This document shows positions 1 to 4,838 of a DNA stretch of 7,553 nucleotides, in pieces (the stretch's first letter is position 1; each line of letters opens with the position of its first letter). The translations under genes and the position numbers were made by a program. Origin of the DNA: Kiritimatiellales bacterium (GTDB lineage: Bacteria > Verrucomicrobiota > Kiritimatiellia > Kiritimatiellales > Pontiellaceae); NCBI GenBank assembly GCA_030625905.1, contig DAOUQA010000105.1, forward strand, positions 1 through 7,553. The letters run 5' to 3'. Under the pieces are notes generated by a model. That model was not told the origin of the DNA and searched no databases. It saw nothing but the letters and a program-made list of their open reading frames with translations.

Positions 1-576
1 CTCTATGCCTACCATGGCTACTGGAAAAGCCCGATGGGAATGAATGCGGCCGGAGCCTACTTTCCCCGAATGGACTCCTATGGCGCCAGCGCAAAGGGTG
101 CGATGGGCAAAGGCCTCTTCAACGTCGAGGCGGGCTACTATGACTCCCGCGAAAGCAGCAACCCTCCCGCGCAAATGGTGCCCGAGGACGAATTCCGCTT
201 CCTCACCGGCTACGAGCGCGAAGTCGGCAAGGATTTTACCGCAAGCGTACAGTACTACCTTGAGTGGATGATGGATCATGACGGCTACCTCGCCAACCAG
301 CCCAACCCCGGCACCGCCCGCGACGAAGCGCGCCACGTCCTGACCTTGCGCCTGACCAAGATGCTGATGAACCAAAACCTGATGCTCAGCCTCTTCACCT
401 TTTATTCGCCTTCCGACAACGATGCCTACTTCCGCCCCGCCGCCACCTACAAGATTTCCGACCACTGGAAAGCCACGGTAAGCGGCAACTTTTTCGTCGG
501 CGAAGACGATCACACCTTCTTCGGCCAGTTCAAATACAACTCCAACCTCAACCTCGGCGTGCGGTATAGCTTCTAG
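1..576 (+). CDS. Outer-membrane beta-barrel protein, C-terminal part (5' end outside window)
   Basis: The reading frame is open from the first base and ends at a TAG at 574-576, giving 191 visible residues; the true start lies upstream of the window. The protein is rich in aromatic and alternating polar/hydrophobic residues in short strand-like runs, and it ends in LGVRYSF. A terminal Phe preceded by alternating hydrophobics is the classical C-terminal signature of an outer-membrane beta-barrel recognised by the BAM machinery. A strand-turn-strand pattern is visible near the end (YKISDHWKATVSGNFFVG, then HTFFGQFKYNSNLNLGVRYSF). The internal ATG at base 34 is only a Met inside the frame, with no ribosome binding site. 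The exact family (porin-like, DUF1302-like or other) cannot be decided from this fragment. The gene is followed by a REPIN-like repeat that may protect or end the mRNA. I am confident of the location class but not of the substrate. Confidence 0.8.
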   Translation, partial: LYAYHGYWKSPMGMNAAGAYFPRMDSYGASAKGAMGKGLFNVEAGYYDSRESSNPPAQMVPEDEFRFLTGYEREVGKDFTASVQYYLEWMMDHDGYLANQPNPGTARDEARHVLTLRLTKMLMNQNLMLSLFTFYSPSDNDAYFRPAATYKISDHWKATVSGNFFVGEDDHTFFGQFKYNSNLNLGVRYSF

Positions 577-584
577 CTCCAAGT

Positions 585-654
585 TGTAGGCGGGGTCGGT
601 GACCCCGCCCGAGCGACCACTCCACAGAATCCGGGATCATCGACCCCGGCTACA
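585..654. repeat. REPIN-like element: two inverted GTAG-headed hairpins
   Basis: Unit 1 on the plus strand starts with GTAG (586-589). A perfect hairpin follows: GCGGGGTC (590-597), loop GGT, GACCCCGC (601-608); the stem reaches 9 bp if G589 pairs with C609. Unit 2 reads on the minus strand. It has GTAG at 653-650, then CCGGGGTC (649-642), loop GAT, and GATCCCGG (638-631), with one G-T wobble. The outer ends form an inverted repeat, TGTAGGCGGGGTC against GACCCCGGCTACA, with one mismatch in 13. A 21-bp spacer (610-630) separates the units. A GTAG head followed by a short palindrome, paired in opposite orientation over about 70 bp, is the known architecture of REP doublets (REPINs) mobilised by RAYT-type (Y1/HUH) transposases. 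No transposase lies in the window, so membership of a genome-wide family is inferred. Confidence 0.65.
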
Positions 655-655
655 G

Positions 656-702
656 TTCCAATCCTTGGAAAGGGCGCTTGCTTCCGCTTCCAAGGGTTGG
701 AA
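656..702. repeat. Nested palindrome: two TTCCAA-N3-TTGGAA dyads forming one 15-bp stem
   Basis: The left arm, TTCCAATCCTTGGAA (656-670), and the right arm, TTCCAAGGGTTGGAA (688-702), are each a perfect 6-bp dyad around 3 bases. They are also reverse complements of each other except for one position that becomes a G-U wobble in RNA. The region can therefore fold as one 15-bp hairpin with a 17-base loop (671-687) or as two small hairpins or cruciforms. Arm starts are 32 bp apart, about three helical turns. No T-tract follows, so it is not a standard intrinsic terminator. It could be an intergenic repeat, a paired operator, or an RNA structure in the leader of the downstream lipoprotein gene. 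Confidence 0.7.
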
Positions 703-706
703 TACT
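678..706 (+). promoter_or_regulatory. Weak candidate sigma-70-like promoter for the solute-binding lipoprotein gene
   Basis: TTGCTT (678-683) and AATACT (701-706) are separated by 17 bp, the optimal sigma-70 spacing. They match the -35 and -10 consensus at only 3 of 6 and 4 of 6 positions. The predicted start near 713 would give a leader of about 20 bases containing the ribosome binding site. The right arm of the nested palindrome (688-702) falls in the spacer and touches the -10 box, so anything binding that dyad would block this promoter. The boxes may be chance matches. Confidence 0.22.
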
Positions 707-718
707 CCGCCCCAACTT

Positions 719-724
719 AAGGAG
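719..724 (+). promoter_or_regulatory. Ribosome binding site AAGGAG
   Basis: AAGGAG lies 8 bases before the ATG at 733. This is ideal Shine-Dalgarno spacing and fixes the start of the solute-binding lipoprotein. Confidence 0.85.
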
Positions 725-732
725 CTTGTATT

Positions 733-1491
733 ATGAAAAAAATCGTTGGTTTGCTTTTCGTTGTTACCTTACTTGCCGGATGTATCACGCAAAGTGTCCA
801 GCCTGACCCGTCCGTCCTGCGTGTCGGCGTGTCGCCCCGCTCGCAGCCGATGGTCTTCAAGCAAGGCGACCAGATCGTGGGTGTCGAAGCGGACTTTGCC
901 CATAAGCTCGGGGAAGCACTGAGCCGCGAAGTCGTCTTTGTCGAGGTTCCGTGGAACAAGCAGATCGACTACCTTGAACAGAACAAGACCGACATCATCA
1001 TGTCGAATATGACGATCACGGCTCCGCGCAGCATCCGCATCAACTTTTCCACGCCCTATATGCAATCCGGCATAAGCGCCCTCTTCCGACGCGATGCCTA
1101 CGACCCCTCCGGCCTACTGGCCAGCACCATCATCAACCAAAACAAGCGCATCGGCTATATGAAGAATACCACTGGTGAAATCTTTGTGATGCAGCGCTTC
1201 CTGCGCGGCGAGAAGAAATCCTTTTCCAGTAGGGACGCTGCCGTCAAGGCGCTTAGAAGCGGCAAGATCGATATGTTCATCAGCGGTGCACCGAGCATCT
1301 GGTGGCTGTCGGCAATAAACGAAAGCGCCCTCGTGGCCTTCCCCGACGTACTGAACATCGAACCGCTCGCATGGGGGGTGCGGAAGAGTGACATGGCATT
1401 GCTCGACAAGGTCAACGCACTGGTTGCCCAATGGGGGGAAGACGGCACCAGCAAGAAGATCATCCAGAACTGGATCCCCAGCTTTAAATAA
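733..1491 (+). CDS. Family-3 extracellular solute-binding lipoprotein (orphan)
   Basis: This is a 252-residue protein. Residues 1-17 (MKKIVGLLFVVTLLAGC) form a lipoprotein signal with lipobox LAGC, so Cys17 should be lipidated and the mature protein tethered to the envelope. The rest matches the bacterial family-3 solute-binding fold (PF00497): an opening strand LRVGVSPRSQPM (29-40), GVEADFAHKLGEAL (50-63), and the signature TITAPRSIRINFSTPY (94-109), where Arg99 corresponds to the ligand carboxylate-binding Arg. The second lobe includes LRSGKIDMFISGAPSIWWL (174-192). Many relatives have Asp where this protein has Gly185; that Asp normally contacts the ligand amino group, so an ordinary alpha-amino-acid ligand is doubtful. 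Length is typical of the family. No ABC permease or ATPase gene is adjacent, so it may serve a distant transporter or act in sensing. Its stop lies 6 bp from the end of a convergent gene. Confidence 0.88.
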   Translation: MKKIVGLLFVVTLLAGCITQSVQPDPSVLRVGVSPRSQPMVFKQGDQIVGVEADFAHKLGEALSREVVFVEVPWNKQIDYLEQNKTDIIMSNMTITAPRSIRINFSTPYMQSGISALFRRDAYDPSGLLASTIINQNKRIGYMKNTTGEIFVMQRFLRGEKKSFSSRDAAVKALRSGKIDMFISGAPSIWWLSAINESALVAFPDVLNIEPLAWGVRKSDMALLDKVNALVAQWGEDGTSKKIIQNWIPSFK

Positions 1492-1497
1492 CGGGTC

Positions 1498-2934
1498 TCA
1501 GCGAAGGAAGAAGCTACCGCCCGCTGCGCGGGATTCACCTGCGGCGGTGATGCGAATGGCGGCAAGATCGTTGACGGGGCATTCGTGCTGGCAAAGGCCG
1601 CATCCGATGCAACGCTCGGGATCGACGCGCGGGCGATAGAGTTCCACCATCTTCCCGTCGATCTCCATCTGGACACTTTCCTTGTAGATCGCTTTCGGCG
1701 AAACCGGGCAAACCTCTTCGCACACCAGGCAGTTGCGTCCGAACGACCACGGCAGGCAGCGCGAACGGTCGATGAAGGCGGTTCCGGTTTTTACAGGCTC
1801 CCCGGTTTCTAGACCGATTTTTTCGGCAATGGTCAGCCGTTCGATCGCGCCGGACGGGCAGACCTGGGCACAAAGCACGCAGTTGTATTCGCAGTAGCCC
1901 CGCTCCATATCCATTACCGGCGTCCATAATCCGGACACCCCGGCCTCGGCCAGCGCCGGGCGGAGCACGCCGGTTGGACAAACTTTCATGCACTCGCCGC
2001 ACTTGAGGCATCGGTCGAGAAAATCCGGTTCGGCCAGCGCACCGGGCGGACGAATGCGCTCGGGGTAGCCTTCGATCGCCTGGGTTCGCAATGCGATGGC
2101 CGTGGCGGCACCCCCCGCTGCGGCTCCAAAAAATGCGCGGCGCGACACCCCCGTCTCCCGGTCAAGCTGCTCGGCCTCCGGCATCCACTGCCAGCTCAAT
2201 GCCTTTTCAGGACAGTCCTCGATGCAGTTCCAACAGACAAAGCATTCGGTCATGCGCGTACAACTGTCCGGACTGCAGGCTCCAATGCAGTCACGGTTGC
2301 AAAGCCCGCAGTCCGTGCATTTTTCCTTGTCGCGCACAACGCCGCCGGGCACCAGGCGCGCCACCGTTCCAAGCAATGCACCCAGCGGGCAGATATAGCG
2401 GCACCAAAAGCGCGGCCTCCATGCATTCAAAAGCAGCAGCACAGTAAAAAGGGCGATCAGCAACCAGCCAGCACGCATGCCCGGCGAGACCAGTGCGGTG
2501 GCGGTGCGGGTGAGCAATGCGATGGGATCGAACAGCCCCACCTGCATGAAGCCAAAAGCTGCGGAAAGTAGCAGGGCGATCAGGAGCAGATATTTGCAAA
2601 CCTGCGCGGGGCTGCGAAGGTTTTGCCTGATCCGCTCTGCCACCTTGCGCGGACGCAACAGCCTAGAGGCGAGATGGAACAGCGTGCCCAGCGGACATAT
2701 CCAACCACAAAAAAACCGCCCAAGGAAGGGCGTTAGCGCCAGAACCAAAAGGCCAATCCACATGGTGTAGGCGATGTTATGGGCGGAAAGCAGCGTCCCA
2801 ACGGCATTCAGGGCGGAGCTATCGAGAAACACCGTGACCGGATATCCCTTCAGCAGCCCCTGTGCGGTCAGCGCAAAGGCAACGATGAACAGGGCCAGGA
2901 AAAACACTTGGTAGAAGCGGCGCAACCTTCTCAT
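1498..2934 (-). CDS. NapH-NapG-like fusion: membrane polyferredoxin with an internal Tat-type segment
   Basis: This 478-residue protein has a NapH-like first half. It shows membrane segments near 8-27, 54-75, 115-133 and 155-171, and two CX3CP motifs, FFCGWICPLG (Cys76, Cys80) and FWCRYICPLG (Cys178, Cys182). Two 4Fe-4S motifs follow (Cys206/209/212/216 and Cys231/234/237/241). At 264-283 a Tat-like stretch, SRRAFFG plus a hydrophobic run, begins a NapG/MauM-like half with four more cluster motifs: Cys309/312/315/319, Cys348/352/355/359, Cys393/402/405/409 and Cys442/445/448/452. Six 4Fe-4S clusters are predicted. NapH and NapG are normally separate subunits that pass quinol electrons to periplasmic reductases, so this is probably a single-chain transmembrane electron conduit. 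The start codon forms an ATGA overlap with the DUF362 stop, and a GAGG-type ribosome site lies about 8 bases upstream. It is the last gene of the operon. Electron donor and acceptor are unknown. Confidence 0.88.
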   Translation of the reverse strand: MRRLRRFYQVFFLALFIVAFALTAQGLLKGYPVTVFLDSSALNAVGTLLSAHNIAYTMWIGLLVLALTPFLGRFFCGWICPLGTLFHLASRLLRPRKVAERIRQNLRSPAQVCKYLLLIALLLSAAFGFMQVGLFDPIALLTRTATALVSPGMRAGWLLIALFTVLLLLNAWRPRFWCRYICPLGALLGTVARLVPGGVVRDKEKCTDCGLCNRDCIGACSPDSCTRMTECFVCWNCIEDCPEKALSWQWMPEAEQLDRETGVSRRAFFGAAAGGAATAIALRTQAIEGYPERIRPPGALAEPDFLDRCLKCGECMKVCPTGVLRPALAEAGVSGLWTPVMDMERGYCEYNCVLCAQVCPSGAIERLTIAEKIGLETGEPVKTGTAFIDRSRCLPWSFGRNCLVCEEVCPVSPKAIYKESVQMEIDGKMVELYRPRVDPERCIGCGLCQHECPVNDLAAIRITAAGESRAAGGSFFLR

Positions 2935-3905
2935 AAGACTGCCCTCACCTTTTTGAACAGACGCAGGCTGGCCTCGTCCATGGTGCCCAGCCCCAGCTGC
3001 GCAGCCATTCCAAGGTAGGCGATATCCTGCGGGGCATAGCCAAGGAGGCGGGCACCGAAGCTGTCGAGAGCCACTTGGTCGGTGCCGACGGCAACGACAT
3101 CGCCGGGGCGAACATCCGACGGACTTCCACCGGTTGGGCCGTTGGCGACCAGCAGGCGGGAGCCATCGAGCACCACCAAGGTCGGGCGGATGAATTGCGC
3201 GAGGTCGACGATAACTTCATTGATGGCTTGGTGCAGGCGGTTGCGCGCTCCGCCGAGCAGTCCGTACCAGTTTTTCATCGACAGCGAAACGCCGCATAGG
3301 TTGTGCGATTTTACAGTCGGAATACCGATCAGCTTGTCGGCCCAATCGAGCGGGCGATAGAGGGCCTCCCAATCCGGAATCCGCAGCGTGCCCACCTTGA
3401 CCCGCCCGAACAGAGAGGCGGATGGCAGCCATACTTCGCCGCCGGACGATTGCACCGCATCCATCAAACCGGACTTGACGAAACAGCCCTCGGGATTGTT
3501 GATCGGGTTGTCGATCACGCGAACCTGCGCCCCGGCAGCAATGCACTGGCGAACCACTTCGCCGGTTACTTCCGGTGAGCTGGTGGCTCCAAAATGCGCG
3601 GGTCGGTCGAACGCACAGTTGGGTTTGATCAAGACGCGGTCGCCGGCCTTGACGAAGCGCTCCATGCCACCGAGTTCCTGAAGGGCGGCACGGGTCGCCA
3701 GCGCAGGATCCAAGCCTTCCGCAACGGCCATCATGCCCTCCGTGCCGGGAACCGCGTAGGAGGGGATGGTTTTGACCTCTTCCCCGGAAGGAACCAGATT
3801 GCGATTGTGGAAAAATGTGCCGAGCGCGGCGGTGCCGGCGGCGACACCGGCGGCGGCACCCATGCGCTGGATGAACCTGCGGCGTTTGGAGCAGTCTTCT
3901 TTCAT
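2931..3905 (-). CDS. Tat-exported DUF362 domain protein
   Basis: The protein is 324 residues from the ATG at 3905. I chose this start over an upstream in-frame one (4028) for three reasons. It forms an ATGA overlap with the preceding stop. GGAG lies 5 bases upstream. It places a clean Tat signal at the N-terminus: SKRRRFIQRMG (6-16) and a hydrophobic Ala/Gly run to about residue 32. The remainder matches DUF362 (PF04015): VLIKPNCAF (91-99), SSPEVTGEVVRQC (109-121), IGIPTVKSHNLCGVSLSMKN (193-212), NEVIVDLAQFIRPTLVVLDG (229-248) and GTDQVALDSFGARLLGY (274-290). DUF362 proteins often neighbour ferredoxins, but their reaction is not established to my knowledge. The few cysteines (5, 97, 121, 141, 204) are scattered and do not form a ferredoxin motif, so any redox role would depend on its partners. 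Confidence 0.87.
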   Translation of the reverse strand: MKEDCSKRRRFIQRMGAAAGVAAGTAALGTFFHNRNLVPSGEEVKTIPSYAVPGTEGMMAVAEGLDPALATRAALQELGGMERFVKAGDRVLIKPNCAFDRPAHFGATSSPEVTGEVVRQCIAAGAQVRVIDNPINNPEGCFVKSGLMDAVQSSGGEVWLPSASLFGRVKVGTLRIPDWEALYRPLDWADKLIGIPTVKSHNLCGVSLSMKNWYGLLGGARNRLHQAINEVIVDLAQFIRPTLVVLDGSRLLVANGPTGGSPSDVRPGDVVAVGTDQVALDSFGARLLGYAPQDIAYLGMAAQLGLGTMDEASLRLFKKVRAVL

Positions 3906-4825
3906 GGTGTCTCCGACAAGGTTTGCAGCTTTTCCTTCAAGGCATCCCAGTGCTGCAACAGGGCTTCGCGCGACGGCGCGTTGTGGATCCCCCAGACCGT
4001 CCCGTTCAGGATACCCGCAAATTCCCACGAGTTGAACATGGAGCCGCCCGAGCCTCCGTTTTGGCTAAACAGGTTTCCCCCGCCATACATCGCCAGCTCT
4101 TCAGCATAGGCGGCAATGGTTTCAGCATTGCCCGGCATAGTGAACCAGACGGCTTCGGAACCGTTCAGCGAAACCTGGATGGTTCGGACATTGTTCAGAA
4201 CCGAAAATCCAAAGGCACTTTCGGGAAAGAAGCCTTCGGGATCGCCAACCATTGCATCGCCAGCCAATGCGGCCAAATTTATTTCTTCCGGCTCGCCCGG
4301 GGGTCGCGCCCTACCCCATGTGGAAACCAACGCCAAGGCAAGTTCCACGGCGGCGCGGGTGTCCGCGCCAGCGGCTTGGGCGTTGAGCTGGAGATAAAAC
4401 GGCCCGGCCGCCAGTGCCGCCTGCCCCGGTACCGTGTAGCCCCCCACTCCTTCGATGGCCTTCCCGTCGGAGGGCCGCTCGCCGATATATGCACCGCGGG
4501 CCCCCTGCTCTTCCTTGAAACGGTAGAGATACATGTCCCACCGCTGGCCGTTCGCAACCCATTCCCCGCTGCAAAGCTCGATGGCTCCGTATTGCAGATA
4601 GTAGTCGGCCTTGCCATTGATCTTCTCGAACATGCGGTCGGCCGGAAAGGACTGCGCCCCTTCGAGCACCCACTCGCCCACTGTCGATGGAACCGGCAGG
4701 GCGGAGGATTCCGCTGCCGGGGGTTCGAAAAAGGCCGGATCGTAGTGCCGCCCCTTAACGAAAAAAAACAGCACCAGCATAACCGGAAGCAACCAACCGG
4801 CAATCAGAAGGACGCGACGAAGCAT
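3902..4825 (-). CDS. DUF6599-like membrane-anchored periplasmic protein
   Basis: This 307-residue protein begins with MLRR and one hydrophobic segment (about 5-23), which looks like an uncleaved signal anchor with the bulk outside. Residues about 49-115 resemble DUF6599: a VGEWVLEG strand, then ADRMFEKINGKADYYLQYG (62-80), the hallmark 'phenylalanine/tyrosine, Glu-x-Ile-Asn-Gly, Ala-x-x-Tyr' pattern, then WDMYLYRF and GARGAYIGERP. A second region (205-300) contains FGFSVLNNVRTIQVSL and EFAGILNGTVWGIHNAPSREALLQHW; I do not recognise it as a separate domain. No catalytic residues or metal motif are evident. The gene lies 13 bp after the reductase and overlaps the DUF362 start by 4 bases (ATGA), so it is in the operon. 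No good Shine-Dalgarno precedes the ATG; the nearest, AGGA, is 11 bases away. The family assignment rests on remembered motifs and its function is unknown. Confidence 0.75.
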   Translation of the reverse strand: MLRRVLLIAGWLLPVMLVLFFFVKGRHYDPAFFEPPAAESSALPVPSTVGEWVLEGAQSFPADRMFEKINGKADYYLQYGAIELCSGEWVANGQRWDMYLYRFKEEQGARGAYIGERPSDGKAIEGVGGYTVPGQAALAAGPFYLQLNAQAAGADTRAAVELALALVSTWGRARPPGEPEEINLAALAGDAMVGDPEGFFPESAFGFSVLNNVRTIQVSLNGSEAVWFTMPGNAETIAAYAEELAMYGGGNLFSQNGGSGGSMFNSWEFAGILNGTVWGIHNAPSREALLQHWDALKEKLQTLSETP

Positions 4826-4827
4826 AA

Positions 4828-4836
4828 TAAGGAGGT
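4828..4836 (-). promoter_or_regulatory. Anti-Shine-Dalgarno-like ACCTCCTTA just before the DUF6599 start
   Basis: On the coding (minus) strand, ACCTCCTTA sits 2 bases before the ATG at 4825. It is identical to the 3' tail of typical bacterial 16S rRNA, that is, the complement of a ribosome binding site. The usual position of a Shine-Dalgarno is therefore filled by its opposite. It may lower independent initiation and make this gene depend on ribosomes finishing the reductase gene 13 bp upstream, or it may be chance. Confidence 0.35.
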
Positions 4837-4838
4837 TC

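Noticed and set aside
589..609. Perfect GC-rich hairpin as an intrinsic terminator of the outer-membrane protein gene
   Set aside because: No U-tract follows the stem. The GTAG head and the inverted partner at 631-653 fit a REP unit better, though it may still affect the mRNA 3' end.
1462..1475. Palindrome ATCCAG-AA-CTGGAT near the end of the lipoprotein gene as a terminator
   Set aside because: It is inside the coding sequence, its loop is too short for the full stem, and no T-run follows on either strand.
3906..4028. Upstream in-frame extension of the DUF362 gene
   Set aside because: It would overlap DUF6599 by over 120 bases and bury the Tat signal. The ATG at 3905 has GGAG and the ATGA overlap.
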